Made by a program: the position numbers and the translations under genes. This document shows, in pieces, positions 52,463 to 62,669 of a DNA stretch of 64,000 nucleotides. The notes beneath the pieces were generated by a model. The model had not been told where the DNA came from. It worked only from the letters and a program-made list of their open reading frames with translations, and ran no database searches. The DNA is taken from positions 62,001-126,000 of the forward strand of contig NZ_QLNP01000105.1 in NCBI RefSeq assembly GCF_003261175.1. Direction: 5' to 3'. This DNA comes from Arthrobacter globiformis. GTDB taxonomy: Bacteria > Actinomycetota > Actinomycetes > Actinomycetales > Micrococcaceae. Each line of letters begins with the position of its first letter. Position 1 is the stretch's first letter.

Positions 52463-54177
52463 GCCGGGTACGGCCGGCGGCCCGCGGGGTTGCCGCAGGG
52501 CTCCTGGCCGTCATTCTGCTGTTCCTGACATCCTGCGCCCAGATTCCGCGGACCGGGCCTGTTGGGAAGAGCACGGACGAAAGCGCAGGAAATCCCAACG
52601 CTCCCGTATTCTTTCCCGTCGCGCCGCGCACCGGGTCCGGTCCCGAAGCTGTCATTGAGGACTTCTACCTGGCAGGCAGCGGGTATGAGGACGACTACGC
52701 CGTGGCGCGGCAGTACCTGACCCAGGCTTCCTCCGTTGCCTGGAAGCCGGACCAGCGCACATTGGTGTTCCGCTCCGAGCGTGTGGTGAAAACCGGCGTC
52801 GAGGGCGTCTATAACTACGAACTGGACGTCGCGTACTCAGTGGATTCCGACGGCGTGGCCACCCCGATGCCGGACGGAACCAAGGAAAACATCCCCGTGA
52901 CGCTGGTGCAGGTTGACGGCGAATGGCGCATCTCCAAGATCCCGGACGGCACCGCCATTCCCGAGGAGACCTTCAAGGTCATCTACGGCGCCTATCCCAT
53001 CTACTTCTACGACCCCAGCTTCACGTATGCCGTTCCGGATGTGCGCTGGTTCATCAAGAAGAAAACGGTGAAGGCCATGACGAGCGCCCTGCTCGGCGGA
53101 CCCGCCCCCTATTTGAAGGGCGCCGTGGTCAGTGCGTTCCCCTCCGGTATGAAACTTGCCAGGGAATCGGTGCCCGTAGTCTCGGGCGCAGCACAGGTTG
53201 ACCTGTCGGCCAAGGAGCTGACCGAGGCTTCCACCGAGGACAGACTGAGGATGCAGACCCAGCTGGCCCTGACGTTCCGCAGCCAGCCGGACGTCATCAA
53301 CGTGGAGCTGCGGGCGAACCAGGACCTTGTCCGCGTGGAGGACAACGGTTCAGTCCTGCCGCCGGTCCAGAACAGGAACGCCCCCGCGCGCCAGATCGCC
53401 ATCAGCAACAACGAGCTGGTGCGGTACGAGAACAACAGGGTGTCGCCGCTGCCTGACATGCAGCCGGTGGCCGGGCTGAAACCGCGTTCGCCCGCCGAAT
53501 CGCCCGTCTCGCAGACGGTGGCGTTTTTGAACGGCAGCCGCAGCACCCTGTATTCGATGGTGCCAGGCCAGCCCGCGCGCGCCCTGACCACACGCAGTAC
53601 GCTGACGCACCCGTCGTTCAGCCTGCACGACTGGCTGTGGACCGCCGGTCCCGGAGCCCAGGGCGTCACCGAAATCACGGCCTTCCGTCCCACCGGCGTG
53701 GCCCAGGGCGCACCGGTGCCGACCGTCACGCTGACCCCCTCCTGGCTGGCCGGCCGCAACGTGAAGGATTTGCGGGTGTCCCGGGAAGGGGTCCGGGCAC
53801 TGGTCATCTCCGAGCAGAACGGGGAGACACGCGTACAGGTGACGGGGATCATCCGCAGCGCGGACGGCACGCCTAAGGAACTGACGGCGCCCATCACGCT
53901 GCAGTCCAGCGGAAATCCCGACCAGGGCGTATGGGTGAATGACACCACCGTTGTGGTGATGAAGGGCGCCTCGACGTCCAACGTGACCCCGGAACTTCTC
54001 TCGCTCACCGCCTCCCAGCCGCAGAAGCTGGCCCCCTGGCCGGGGCTGGTTGCCCTCAGCGCAGGCAACGGCCCCGAGGAAATCTACGCCCAGTCCAGGG
54101 ACGGCATCTTCCAGCGGCTCGGCAACGGGTGGTCGGCGCAGCTGAGGGGACCCACGGACCCGTCCTTCCCCGGCTGA
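52459..54177 (+). CDS. lpqB: Lipoprotein LpqB
   Basis: A 572-residue lipoprotein with signal peptide and lipobox FLTSC (Cys about 31), an N-terminal region, a GerMN domain (about 190-300) and a C-terminal LpqB beta-propeller-like domain ([30 protein letters not shown]). LpqB interacts with the MtrB extracytoplasmic domain and modulates MtrA phosphorylation in mycobacteria. The GTG start overlaps the mtrB stop (GTGA), so mtrA-mtrB-lpqB form one operon. Confidence 0.95.
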   Translation: MSRVRPAARGVAAGLLAVILLFLTSCAQIPRTGPVGKSTDESAGNPNAPVFFPVAPRTGSGPEAVIEDFYLAGSGYEDDYAVARQYLTQASSVAWKPDQRTLVFRSERVVKTGVEGVYNYELDVAYSVDSDGVATPMPDGTKENIPVTLVQVDGEWRISKIPDGTAIPEETFKVIYGAYPIYFYDPSFTYAVPDVRWFIKKKTVKAMTSALLGGPAPYLKGAVVSAFPSGMKLARESVPVVSGAAQVDLSAKELTEASTEDRLRMQTQLALTFRSQPDVINVELRANQDLVRVEDNGSVLPPVQNRNAPARQIAISNNELVRYENNRVSPLPDMQPVAGLKPRSPAESPVSQTVAFLNGSRSTLYSMVPGQPARALTTRSTLTHPSFSLHDWLWTAGPGAQGVTEITAFRPTGVAQGAPVPTVTLTPSWLAGRNVKDLRVSREGVRALVISEQNGETRVQVTGIIRSADGTPKELTAPITLQSSGNPDQGVWVNDTTVVVMKGASTSNVTPELLSLTASQPQKLAPWPGLVALSAGNGPEEIYAQSRDGIFQRLGNGWSAQLRGPTDPSFPG

Positions 54178-54264
54178 CCGTTCCCCTCTTCCTATCCAGG
54201 GCGTTATCCACATGAAGGCCTCTTGCCCTTTTGCGGGCTGGGGCCGTTGCACCACCCTTGAACC

Positions 54265-55182
54265 GTGGGGAGCCATAGGACGCGAGACGGCCAGAGGACG
54301 TCGGCAGATCCGGACCTCCTGGCCCAGCCGCTGTGGCACGCACGTCACCGGGGGGAGCACCGTCAGCGACTCCTGCAGGCCTGGGATCTGCTGGCCGGGG
54401 CTGCGGCCGACGTCGTGGCCCTGGCGCTGCCCGTGGAATGCGTCTGTTGCGGCAAGGAGGATCTGGTGCTGTGTGCCGGCTGCGAGCGCAGGCTCCGGAT
54501 GCTCACCCGCCGTCCCTTCCGGGCAGAGACCGGGGCGCCCGCGCTCATGGACACCGACGGCTCAGTCATCCTTCCTGTCGTGGCGGCGGGCATCTACCGC
54601 GAGGAGCTCTCCCAGTCGATCCTGGCCTTCAAGCGCCACGGCCAGGGTCAGCTGCGGACCGTGCTGTCGAAGGTATTGGCTGGCGCACTCGCAGCAGCCT
54701 ATGCGGGAACGGACGCGATGGTGCTCGTTCCGGTTCCAAGCAGCGGCAGCGCCTACCGGAAACGCGGCTTCAGTCCCGTCCATCTGCTGTTGGCCGGCGT
54801 CAGGCGAAGCTTCGACGAACGCCGCCCGGTATGCACTGATGCGCTGCGCAAGGTCAGGAACCCGCGAACCGGCAGCGGCCTGACCGGAAACGGCCTGTCC
54901 GGTGGGCAGAAGGGACTCGGCAGGGGAGACAGGTCCCGAAAGGTCCGCGGCTCCATGCGCGCCGTGCGGGGCGCCCGCGGACGCTCTCTGCGGGGAAGGC
55001 AGTGCATCATTGTCGACGACGTCCTGACTACCGGCGCCACTCTGGCGGAGGCTGCCCGGGCCATCCACGAAGCCGGGGGAATTGTGCGCGGCGCCGTTGT
55101 CCTGGCCGCCACCCGCGCACCCGATGCGGCGGCTGGACCGGCGCCGTCCCGGCATCCTGGGGACTACCTGGGCCCTAGCTGA
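54265..55182 (+). CDS. ComF family phosphoribosyltransferase-like protein
   Basis: A 305-residue ComF-type protein. It has a possible zinc motif (CVCCGKEDLVLCAGC, about 60-74), the segment FKRHGQGQLRTVL, VPVPSSGSAYRKRGFSP, and the PRPP-binding motif CIIVDDVLTTGATLAEA (about 248-264). ComF proteins are linked to DNA uptake in competent bacteria; the gene is conserved in this position even in species not known to be competent. A 35-residue Gly/Arg-rich insert before the PRPP motif is unusual. The GTG start is uncertain. Confidence 0.88.
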   Translation: MGSHRTRDGQRTSADPDLLAQPLWHARHRGEHRQRLLQAWDLLAGAAADVVALALPVECVCCGKEDLVLCAGCERRLRMLTRRPFRAETGAPALMDTDGSVILPVVAAGIYREELSQSILAFKRHGQGQLRTVLSKVLAGALAAAYAGTDAMVLVPVPSSGSAYRKRGFSPVHLLLAGVRRSFDERRPVCTDALRKVRNPRTGSGLTGNGLSGGQKGLGRGDRSRKVRGSMRAVRGARGRSLRGRQCIIVDDVLTTGATLAEAARAIHEAGGIVRGAVVLAATRAPDAAAGPAPSRHPGDYLGPS

Positions 55183-55361
55183 GACATAGAAAAAAATAAA
55201 CTGCGAAAGGATGAATAACTTGTTGCTATGAACTAACGTCGGATATGGGTACCAAGATCAGTTGTACCTTTCGATAGCGGCTCGGAAAGGGGCTCGACTG
55301 TCAATCAGATCGTCCCCCGGAAGTGCCGCCGTCGTGTCACCGAAGTCATTTGGAGGGCACC

Positions 55362-56087
55362 ATGGAGTTCATGATCAGCGGACGAAATCTGACGGTCTCG
55401 GACCGATTCCGCGAATACGCCGGCGAGAAGATCTCAAAGATCGAATCGCTTGGGGACAAGGTCCAGAGGGTCGACGCGAAGGTTTCAAAGGAAACAAATG
55501 CGCGGCAGACCGGTGACCAGCTCACGGTTGAAGTGACAGTCCTGGGCCGAGGCCCCGTGATCCGTGCCGAAGCAAGCGCCGCAGATAAGTTCGCCGCGTT
55601 CGACCTCGCCTACAACAAGCTGCTCGAGCGGCTGCGCAGGGCCAAGGACCGCAAGAAGGTCCACCACGGGCGGCACACGCCCAAAGCCGTACGCGAGGCA
55701 ACTGCAACACTGGAGCCCGCGAGCTCCAACCAGCCGATCTACGTGGAAGCGAGCAACAACACCCAGGCTGCTCCGGAACCGGCTGAGAAATCGCCGTACG
55801 ACGTCGACAACGACATCCCCGCCGGCGACTCGCCGGTACTGATCCGGCGCAAAGTGTTCCCGGCCGCGTCCCTCACCCTCGACGACGCCGTGGACAACAT
55901 GGAACTTATCGGTCACGACTTTTACCTTTTCGTGGACAAGGCCACGAACGCGCCATCGGTTGTTTACCGGCGTCGCGGCTGGACATACGGGGTTATCACC
56001 CTGGACCACTACTGCGAACCCGGCGAGAACACGCATGAGGAGAAAATCATTGCGTACCGCTCGGATGATGCGGCCGCAACTGCCTAA
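55362..56087 (+). CDS. hpf: Long-form ribosome hibernation promoting factor
   Basis: A 241-residue long HPF, which binds stationary-phase 70S ribosomes and joins them into inactive 100S dimers. The N-terminal domain (1-105) is MEFMISGRNLTVSDRFREYA through KLLERLRRAKDRKKV. A variable linker (about 110-165) leads to the C-terminal dimerisation domain (about 175-235) with RRKVFPAASLTLDDAVDNMELIGHDFYLFVD and SVVYRRRGWTYGVI. The frame is open upstream, but ATG 55362 has GGAGG at 55352-55356 and is chosen. The 180-bp upstream region is unusually AT-rich and probably holds a regulated promoter. Confidence 0.95.
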   Translation: MEFMISGRNLTVSDRFREYAGEKISKIESLGDKVQRVDAKVSKETNARQTGDQLTVEVTVLGRGPVIRAEASAADKFAAFDLAYNKLLERLRRAKDRKKVHHGRHTPKAVREATATLEPASSNQPIYVEASNNTQAAPEPAEKSPYDVDNDIPAGDSPVLIRRKVFPAASLTLDDAVDNMELIGHDFYLFVDKATNAPSVVYRRRGWTYGVITLDHYCEPGENTHEEKIIAYRSDDAAATA

Positions 56088-56116
56088 GATGGTGCCCAGG
56101 CAACGAAAGGGCTGAC

Positions 56117-57331
56117 ATGGGTGCATCGCTGAGCCTCTCGCAGGCGCGGCGGATTGCACTGGCAGCCCAAGGACTGGATAAAGGACGGCCCGCCGGCCCC
56201 GTGACCTCACGGGCGGTGGGCCGGACCTTTGCCCGGATTCAACTCGTTCAGATCGATTCGGTCAACGTTCTGGCGCGGAGCCACTTCCTTCCGTTCTTTT
56301 CCAGGCTCGGCGACTACGACCGCTCCATCCTCCAGCAAATGGCAGGCAGGCACCCCCGGCGGATGATGGAGTACTGGGCGCACGAAGCCAGTTACATCCG
56401 GCCGCAACACTTCCCGGACCTGGTGGTGTGGCAGAACCGCAGGTGGGTCGGGGCTTCGGGGATGGATCCGGGGCTGCGTTCCGGTGTGACCGGCAGGGTC
56501 CTGGCTGCGCTCACCGACGGCAGGCCCATGACGGCCGCCGAACTCACCGCCAGGCTCGGGCACGTGGAGGACCGCAAGCACGTCGATTGGGGCTGGAACT
56601 GGAACGCCGTCAAGCGCGTGCTGGAGCACCTGTTTGAAGAGGGGGTCGTCTCGTCGGCGTCAAGGACGGACCAGTTCGAACGGCAGTATGCCCTGACCCG
56701 GCAGGTTTTGCCCGGCCATGACCTCAAAGCGGTACCTGACCCTTCGGCCGCCATGGACAGGCTCATCGATGCTGCGGCGCAGGCGCACGGCATCGGGACC
56801 GTGCGGTGCTTCGCGGACTACTTCAGGACTCCGATGAAGGCAGCTGCGGTCTCTGTTCAGCGCTTAGTTGATGCCGGACGCCTGGAACCGGTGACGGTGG
56901 CGGGCTGGGACCGGAAGGTGTACCGCCACGCCCAGGCCCGACTGCCACGCCGCGCAGCCGGCAGGGCGCTGCTCAGCCCGTTCGATTCGCTGGTCTTTGA
57001 ACGGCGCAGGCTTGAGGAGCTCTTCGGGTTTCACTACCGGATCGAGATCTACACCCCGGCGGCCAAACGCCGGTTTGGCTATTACGTGCTCCCATTCCTG
57101 CTCCGCGACCGCATTGTGGCCCGGGTGGACCTGAAGGCAGACCGGGCAGCGGGACTGTTGCTTGCCAAGGCGTGCTTCGGTGAGCCGGGCGCTCCGGCGG
57201 ACACCGCCGTCGAACTCGCTGCCGAACTGCACCTGATGGCAGGTTGGCTGGGACTGGACGGCGTAGCCGTCTCGCCGCTGGGGGACCTTGCCCCCGCGGT
57301 GGCGGCCGCCATTGACGGCTATCCGCTGTGA
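56117..57331 (+). CDS. YcaQ/AlkX-type DNA glycosylase family protein (HTH_42)
   Basis: A 404-residue winged-helix protein of the YcaQ/AlkZ family, which excises alkylated or crosslinked bases from DNA. The N-terminal catalytic segment is QLVQIDSVNVLARSHFLPFFSRLG, carrying the QxD motif (QID) of the YcaQ branch rather than the QxQ of AlkZ. EYWAHEASYIRP and LLSPFDSLVFERRRLEELFGFHYRIEIYTPAAKRRFGYYVLPFLL are strongly conserved family blocks. The start is 29 bp after hpf, with AAAGG seven bases upstream. Confidence 0.87.
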   Translation: MGASLSLSQARRIALAAQGLDKGRPAGPVTSRAVGRTFARIQLVQIDSVNVLARSHFLPFFSRLGDYDRSILQQMAGRHPRRMMEYWAHEASYIRPQHFPDLVVWQNRRWVGASGMDPGLRSGVTGRVLAALTDGRPMTAAELTARLGHVEDRKHVDWGWNWNAVKRVLEHLFEEGVVSSASRTDQFERQYALTRQVLPGHDLKAVPDPSAAMDRLIDAAAQAHGIGTVRCFADYFRTPMKAAAVSVQRLVDAGRLEPVTVAGWDRKVYRHAQARLPRRAAGRALLSPFDSLVFERRRLEELFGFHYRIEIYTPAAKRRFGYYVLPFLLRDRIVARVDLKADRAAGLLLAKACFGEPGAPADTAVELAAELHLMAGWLGLDGVAVSPLGDLAPAVAAAIDGYPL

Positions 57332-57416
57332 GGGAACAGGGGCAACGTGCCGTGTGTCTCTCCCGTAGACTAAATCACGCCAGAATTCGGCAGCATGAGA
57401 CTGGGAGCAACTTCAC

Positions 57417-60149
57417 GTGGCATCACTAATCGAAAAAATTCTCCGCACAGGTGACAAAAAGCTCCTGAGGCAACTGCGGAACTATGCTGATTCCATCAAC
57501 GCGCTTGAAGACTCATTCCAAACCTTCACGGATGCGGAACTGCGTGAAGAAACAGACCGGCTCCGGGCGCGCCACCAGGACGGCGAGAAGCTCGACGACC
57601 TCCTGCCGGAGGCCTTTGCCGCGGTGCGTGAGGCGTCATCCCGGACACTCGGCATGCGGCACTTCGACGTCCAGCTCATGGGTGGCGCTGCCCTGCACCT
57701 GGGCAACATCGCCGAAATGAAGACCGGTGAAGGCAAGACGCTGGTGGCCACTGCTCCGGCCTACCTCAACGCCCTTACCGGAAATGGCGTGCACGTCGTC
57801 ACGGTGAACGACTACCTGGCGGAATACCAGTCCGAACTCATGGGCCGTGTCTACCGATTCCTGGGGCTCACCAGCGGCTGCATCCTCGCCAACCAGGACC
57901 CGTCCGTCCGCCGCGAGCAGTACGCTGCCGACATCACCTACGGCACCAACAACGAATTCGGCTTCGACTACCTCCGCGACAACATGGCCTGGGACAAGAC
58001 CGAACTCGTGCAGCGCGGACACCACTTTGCGATCGTCGATGAAGTCGACTCGATCCTCATCGACGAGGCCCGTACGCCGCTGATCATTTCCGGCCCGGCA
58101 CAGGGCGACACCAACCGCTGGTACAGCGAGTTCGCCAAGGTTGTCCTGCGCCTGCAGCCGGAGAAGGACTACGAGGTCGACGAGAAGAAGCGCACCGTCG
58201 GCGTGCTTGAAAGCGGCATCGAAAAGGTTGAGGACTACCTCGGCATCCAGAACCTCTACGAATCCGCCAACACGCCCCTGATCGGCTTCCTCAACAACGC
58301 CATCAAGGCCAAGGAGTTGTTCAAGCGGGACAAGGACTACGTCATCCTCGACGGCGAGGTCCTCATCGTTGATGAGCACACGGGCCGTATCCTCGCCGGC
58401 CGCCGCTACAACGAGGGCATGCACCAGGCGATCGAGGCCAAAGAGGGCGTCGAGATCAAGGCGGAGAACCAGACCCTTGCGACGGTGACGCTGCAGAACT
58501 ACTTCCGCATGTACGACAAGCTCTCCGGCATGACCGGTACGGCCGAGACCGAAGCCGCCGAATTCATGAGCACGTACAAGCTTGGGGTGGTGGCCATCCC
58601 CACGAACCGCGACATGCAGCGGATCGACCAGTCCGACCTGGTGTACAAGAACGAAGTCGTCAAGTTCGAGGCCGTCGTCCGGGACATCGCCGAACGCCAC
58701 GAGAAAGGCCAGCCGGTCCTGGTGGGCACCACCAGCGTCGAAAAGAGCGAGTACCTCTCGCGCCTCCTCGCGAAGGAGGGCATCCGGCACGAGGTGCTCA
58801 ACGCCAAGAACCACGCCCGTGAAGCCGCGATCGTGGCCCAGGCGGGACGCAAGGGCGCGGTCACCGTGGCCACCAACATGGCCGGCCGCGGCACGGACAT
58901 CATGCTGGGCGGCAACGCCGAGTTCACCGCCATCGCCGAACTAGCCCAGCGGGGACTCGACCCGGAAGAAAACTCCGACGAGTACGAGGCAGCCTGGCCC
59001 GGTGCGCTGGAGGCGTCGAAGAAGGCCGTCAAGGACGAGCACGAGGAAGTCCTGGGCCTGGGCGGCCTGTACGTGCTGGGAACTGAGCGCCACGAATCCC
59101 GCCGGATCGACAACCAGCTCCGCGGCCGCTCGGGTCGCCAGGGCGACCCTGGCGAGTCCCGCTTCTACCTGTCGCTGACCGACGACCTCATGCGCCTGTT
59201 CAACTCGGGTGCAGCAGAACGGCTGATGAACAGCTCCGTCCCGGACGACGTGGCGCTGGAGTCCAAGCTGGTCTCACGTGCCATCGCTTCGGCCCAAGGG
59301 CAGGTTGAAGGCCGCAACGCCGAACAGCGCAAGAACGTCCTCAAGTACGACGACGTCCTCAACCGCCAGCGCGAAGCCATCTACGGCGACCGCCGCCGGA
59401 TTCTGGAAGGCGACGATCTCCACGAGAAGGTGCAGTTCTTCCTGGAAGACACCATCAACGCTCTGATTGACGAAGCAACCGCCGAGGGCAACGGCGACGA
59501 CTGGGACTTCGACCAGCTCTGGACCAACCTCAAGACGCTTTACCCCGTCACCGTAACGCCGCACGATGTCATCGACGAGGCAGGCGGCAAGTCGCGCATC
59601 ACCGTGGAGTTCCTGAAGGAAGAAATCATGTCTGACGCCAAGCTGGTGTATCAGGCACGCGAGGAAGCCATCGGCTCCGAGAGCATGCGCGAACTCGAGC
59701 GGCGTGTTGTGCTCTCCGTCATCGGGCGGAAGTGGCAGGAACACCTGTACGAGATGGACTACCTCAAGGAGGGCATTGGCCTGCGAGCCATGGCCCAGCG
59801 TGATCCGCTGGTGGAGTACCAGCGTGAAGGTTTCACGATGTTCCAGTCCATGATGGAAGCCATCCGGGAGGAGAGCGTCGGTTTCCTCTTCAACCTCGAA
59901 GTGGAAGTCACCCCGGCCGAGGACGTCGTGGTTGCCGACGCCGCGGGCGGCCACACCGAACACCACGAGCCGCAGATCCGCGCCGCCGGTCTTGAAGCGC
60001 CGGAGAAGCCCGCCCAGCTGCAGTACACCGCGCCCCGGGAGGACGGCGGAGCCGAGACCCGGATCGAGGGCCGGGCTGCGGGCCGCTCGGGCAACCCGGC
60101 CAAGGCTGCTTCCCAGGACCGGCGCGACGGGAAGAAGAAAAAGCGCTAG
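57417..60149 (+). CDS. secA: Protein translocase ATPase SecA
   Basis: A 910-residue SecA motor that drives preproteins through SecYEG. It shows Walker A in [14 protein letters not shown], the [18 protein letters not shown] helicase motif, [17 protein letters not shown] and the [14 protein letters not shown] segment. The C-terminus ends in DGKKKKR and lacks the Cys/His zinc finger of the SecB-binding form, as in other actinobacterial SecA1. GTG start; GGGAG lies nine bases upstream and TAGACT (57366-57371) may be its -10. The long preserved motor and the mtr-hpf neighbourhood identify SecA1 rather than SecA2. Confidence 0.98.
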   Translation: MASLIEKILRTGDKKLLRQLRNYADSINALEDSFQTFTDAELREETDRLRARHQDGEKLDDLLPEAFAAVREASSRTLGMRHFDVQLMGGAALHLGNIAEMKTGEGKTLVATAPAYLNALTGNGVHVVTVNDYLAEYQSELMGRVYRFLGLTSGCILANQDPSVRREQYAADITYGTNNEFGFDYLRDNMAWDKTELVQRGHHFAIVDEVDSILIDEARTPLIISGPAQGDTNRWYSEFAKVVLRLQPEKDYEVDEKKRTVGVLESGIEKVEDYLGIQNLYESANTPLIGFLNNAIKAKELFKRDKDYVILDGEVLIVDEHTGRILAGRRYNEGMHQAIEAKEGVEIKAENQTLATVTLQNYFRMYDKLSGMTGTAETEAAEFMSTYKLGVVAIPTNRDMQRIDQSDLVYKNEVVKFEAVVRDIAERHEKGQPVLVGTTSVEKSEYLSRLLAKEGIRHEVLNAKNHAREAAIVAQAGRKGAVTVATNMAGRGTDIMLGGNAEFTAIAELAQRGLDPEENSDEYEAAWPGALEASKKAVKDEHEEVLGLGGLYVLGTERHESRRIDNQLRGRSGRQGDPGESRFYLSLTDDLMRLFNSGAAERLMNSSVPDDVALESKLVSRAIASAQGQVEGRNAEQRKNVLKYDDVLNRQREAIYGDRRRILEGDDLHEKVQFFLEDTINALIDEATAEGNGDDWDFDQLWTNLKTLYPVTVTPHDVIDEAGGKSRITVEFLKEEIMSDAKLVYQAREEAIGSESMRELERRVVLSVIGRKWQEHLYEMDYLKEGIGLRAMAQRDPLVEYQREGFTMFQSMMEAIREESVGFLFNLEVEVTPAEDVVVADAAGGHTEHHEPQIRAAGLEAPEKPAQLQYTAPREDGGAETRIEGRAAGRSGNPAKAASQDRRDGKKKKR

Positions 60150-60164
60150 CCAGACGATAAGGCA

Positions 60165-60202
60165 GGAAGGGACCGGAGCAGGAGCTCCGGTCCCTTCCTT
60201 TT
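60165..60202 (+). terminator. Rho-independent terminator after secA
   Basis: GGAAGGGACCGGAGC (60165-60179) pairs perfectly with GCTCCGGTCCCTTCC (60184-60198) across an AGGA loop, then four T. It lies 15 bp after the stop codon and just before the convergent gene's stop. Confidence 0.9.
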
Positions 60203-60206
60203 CGCG

Positions 60207-60635
60207 TTAGCCAATCTCCAGTGCGGTGACGCGCCAGACGTTCTTGCTGCGTTCCAGCCGGACGGCGACTGCGCGGACCCGCAGTTCATCGATCACCACC
60301 GCGCTGGCCTCATACACGTCCGGCGTCACCTCACAGGCGCGGACCGAGCGGACTGAGGCGTTGCGGTGGAGCAGCCCCATTTTCCGGGGAGCCCGGGCAG
60401 CCACCCGCCGGGTGAGGGCGGCCCTGTGCTGGAGCACGGTGAGGCAGCGCTGGTCCAGCCGCCGTGCGAGCTGGTGGATTGGCCTTGTTCCCGCCAGAAC
60501 TTCAACGGCGGCCTGGACTGTTGCCCTGGTGATGGCGCATATCTCGCGCGCCTCGTCTCCGGGCCCGGGAGCAGCGGCCGGGACGGACTCAAGAACAGCG
60601 CTTCCTGCACGCCGTATCGGGGTTACTGCAGTCAT
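60207..60635 (-). CDS. Rv3235-family (DUF6459-like) protein
   Basis: A protein of about 142 residues resembling the Rv3235 family, which sits near secA in many actinobacteria. The conserved part is ITRATVQAAVEVLAGTRPIHQLARRLDQRCLTVLQHRAAL, followed by a basic stretch (RRVAARAPRKMGLLHR) and a C-terminal half ending VRAVAVRLERSKNVWRVTALEIG that looks like a beta-rich fold. The frame is open to 60794, but ATG 60635 has AAGGA six bases upstream. Function unknown. Confidence 0.75.
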   Translation of the reverse strand: MTAVTPIRRAGSAVLESVPAAAPGPGDEAREICAITRATVQAAVEVLAGTRPIHQLARRLDQRCLTVLQHRAALTRRVAARAPRKMGLLHRNASVRSVRACEVTPDVYEASAVVIDELRVRAVAVRLERSKNVWRVTALEIG

Positions 60636-60729
60636 GATCGGTCCTTCGGTAGAGGCTGGCTTGGGAAGGCCGCGGGAGTTGCGGCCGCCGCGGGGTGGAT
60701 GGCGCGAAAGGAAAACATGCCAATGCCGC

Positions 60730-61524
60730 TTACGGCGGCGGAGGGCTGAGGAGCTGGCCCGGGAGAAGGACATTGGGATCGGCTCCGATGACATTCCGGT
60801 TTGCCTGGTACCAGAGCGGCCAGCGGGCTGCTATATCCACGTCGGAAGCGCCGGGTCCCAGCTCGCGCGCGGCGATGGTCCACAGTGATTCTCCGGCCCG
60901 GACGGGTACCTCGCAGCGGGCGCTGGCCGGCTCAGCCGCTGCCCTGGCGGGCAGTGGGGTGACGAGGCCGGGTTCCACAACCGGGACACGCGGTTTCCAC
61001 TGAGGCTGGAGTTCGCTACCCTCCACGACGGATCTCTGCGTGAGCCCGAATCCTGCGGAGCGGCCGGCGGGCAGGTCCGGCCGCCCGTCAGCCAGGGGCG
61101 CCCACGCTGCGGACAGGGACGATCCGCTGTTTGAGGAAAGGGCTCCTGCGGGCAAGGCATCCGCGTGGGCGAGCGGTGCGCCGAGAAGCTGCGCACCCAC
61201 TGCGGCCATCGCCAGCCTGCGCATGAAGACAGGGGTGCATCGCCCCGTGGCGCGGGCGGCGGCCTGGTGCCCTGTCCGCTCCAGGAGTGCCGATGCAAAT
61301 GCCGTAGCCAGCGACAGCAGCCACCAGGCTATGACTGTCAGCCCGGCGGCGAGGGCCAGCAAGCCAATCAGGTCGTCGAAGTGCAAAGCCTCCTGGTGTG
61401 CAGTGGACCGCCTCCATTGGTCGACGATCCCGGCCCCGGTGTAAGCGAGAAAGACTCCGAGCCCCAGGATGACGGCCGCCAAGGCGGCTTCTGCCCTCAC
61501 CGGGCGCTGTACCTCTACCGCCAT
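60730..61524 (-). CDS. LysM-domain membrane protein
   Basis: A protein of about 264 residues with three hydrophobic stretches (ALAAVILGLGVFLAYTG; LIGLLALAAGLTVIAWWLLSLATAFASAL; LAMAAVGAQLLGAPLAHA), a Pro/Ala-rich linker, and a C-terminal LysM domain (CEVPVRAGESLWTIAARELG through DPNVLLPGQLL) that should bind peptidoglycan. ATG 61524 (MAVEVQRP) follows GGGGGAAG and is preferred to the upstream ATG at 61575. The gene is divergent from the unknown gene at 61684 and next to what looks like a Tad pilus locus. Confidence 0.8.
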   Translation of the reverse strand: MAVEVQRPVRAEAALAAVILGLGVFLAYTGAGIVDQWRRSTAHQEALHFDDLIGLLALAAGLTVIAWWLLSLATAFASALLERTGHQAAARATGRCTPVFMRRLAMAAVGAQLLGAPLAHADALPAGALSSNSGSSLSAAWAPLADGRPDLPAGRSAGFGLTQRSVVEGSELQPQWKPRVPVVEPGLVTPLPARAAAEPASARCEVPVRAGESLWTIAARELGPGASDVDIAARWPLWYQANRNVIGADPNVLLPGQLLSPPPP

Positions 61525-61648
61525 GACTTCCCCCAGAAAAAGCGATTTGATGTAGTTTGATGTGCTTTGATGCATTTAGTACCGGTAGAGCAAGTTTGGG
61601 GCAGGGGTATCTCCTTTGTCTATGGAGAAAGAAAAGTTTGTGGATTAA

Positions 61649-61677
61649 TTGACCGCCCTCGCTGGCGCGCCTACGCT
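61649..61677 (+). promoter_or_regulatory. Leaderless-type promoter for the gene at 61684
   Basis: TTGACC (-35, 61649-61654) and TACGCT (-10, 61672-61677) are exactly 17 bp apart. The -10 ends six bases before the ATG and no ribosome-binding site is present. Confidence 0.65.
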
Positions 61678-61683
61678 GTCGCC

Positions 61684-62253
61684 ATGCGATGGAATGCACT
61701 CTTTCAGGATCTTGAGATGCAGCTAGCAGAGGCCGGGGTCCTGGGCCTGGAGTCCGAGATTGCCGAGCGCTCCCGGGCAGACACGGCTGCTATTGCGCTC
61801 GATGACAGGCTGCGAGGATCGTTGGGCTGCCGCATTGGTATCCATCTCAGTGCGGGACCGGTCTTCGCCGGCACCCTCAGCCACGCCGGATCCGAGAGCC
61901 TGGTCATCGACGAGGCGGCGCACCAGGTGCTGGTTCCTTATGCCGCCGTGGCCCACTACACGGGACTCGGACGGTTCGCCGTGGGCGAGGGGTCCGCCGT
62001 GCGACGGAGACTCGGCCTGGCCAGCGCGCTGCGGGGGTTGGCGCGGGACAGGGCAGAACTCACCGTCCTGATGGCGGGCCGGACACCGGATGTGCAGCTC
62101 TCGGGTGTGATTGACAGGGTGGGGCGGGACTTTTTTGACCTCGCCATGACGCTGCCGGGAGAAGCGCGGAGGGCTGGCCGGGTTGCCGATGTGGCAACGG
62201 TTCCGTTTCGGGCCCTGAGCGCGCTCCGGTCACGGCGCGGAGGGGAGCTCTGA
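61684..62253 (+). CDS. Conserved-looking protein of unknown function
   Basis: A 189-residue protein not recognised by family. It has a helical, Ala/Glu-rich start (MRWNALFQDLEMQLAEAGVLGLESEIAERSRAD), a beta-rich middle (GIHLSAGPVFAGTLSHAGSESLVIDEAAHQVLVPYAAV) that looks like a small barrel, and a basic, Arg/Ala-rich end. No membrane segment or signal peptide. The frame is open to 61567, but the promoter at 61649-61677 shows the 61684 ATG is the start. It precedes the SAF/CpaE genes of the putative pilus locus, with a small HTH gene between on the other strand. Confidence 0.7.
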   Translation: MRWNALFQDLEMQLAEAGVLGLESEIAERSRADTAAIALDDRLRGSLGCRIGIHLSAGPVFAGTLSHAGSESLVIDEAAHQVLVPYAAVAHYTGLGRFAVGEGSAVRRRLGLASALRGLARDRAELTVLMAGRTPDVQLSGVIDRVGRDFFDLAMTLPGEARRAGRVADVATVPFRALSALRSRRGGEL

Positions 62254-62300
62254 CCGCCCCAGGCAGGGAACGAAGCGTCCAGCCCGGAAACCGCCCGTGC

Positions 62301-62516
62301 TCAAACCGACTTGGACTTGGCCTCTTGAATCATGCGGCTTGCCTCGGCATACCGCTCTTCGATGTACTGCTCGAGCATCTTCTCCTCAACCCGCCACTGG
62401 CCGCGGCCACCCACCTGGATCGCCTTCAGTTCGCCGCTGCGGACGAGGGCATACGCTGCCGGCGCATTGATCTGAAGCTGCTCGGCTACATCTGCAAGCG
62501 TAAGGAATCGGGGCAT
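62301..62516 (-). CDS. Small excisionase-type helix-turn-helix protein
   Basis: A 71-residue protein with an excisionase/MerR-like (HTH_17) helix-turn-helix over residues 3-50: PRFLTLADVAEQLQINAPAAYALVRSGEL then GRGQWRVEEKMLEQYIEERYAE. The open frame extends to 62909 but only this C-terminal part is coding-like, and ATG 62516 (MPRFL) gives the standard start. BldC-like and related small DNA-binding proteins of this type are common in actinobacteria and are unlikely to be phage excisionases here, since no integrase is near. It lies divergent from the SAF-domain gene and may regulate it. Confidence 0.82.
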   Translation of the reverse strand: MPRFLTLADVAEQLQINAPAAYALVRSGELKAIQVGGRGQWRVEEKMLEQYIEERYAEASRMIQEAKSKSV

Positions 62517-62669
62517 AGTCCAATTGTGCCACCGCTGGTCGCGGATGATGCCGTTATCCACAGTTTGATGTTGTTTGCCTGAATACCTTTCCGATTGGGC
62601 AGGCATGCCGTAACAATGATCATGACCGGCGCGATTGAAGCGCCCAGGCGCCAAGGGGGAGCAGTACGC

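Noticed and set aside
54204-54212. Perfect DnaA-box-like TTATCCACA before the comF gene
   Set aside because: A single 9-mer is expected by chance about this often; no cluster, AT-rich element or dnaA/dnaN gene nearby.
57636-58814. 392-codon minus-strand frame opposite secA
   Set aside because: Antisense to secA; composition is Val/Leu/Gly-rich shadow coding.
62301-62516. Excisionase of a mobile element
   Set aside because: The HTH type is shared by many chromosomal regulators; no integrase, attachment repeats or phage genes are present.
62554-62562. Second TTATCCACA near the HTH gene
   Set aside because: Isolated box, no origin context.
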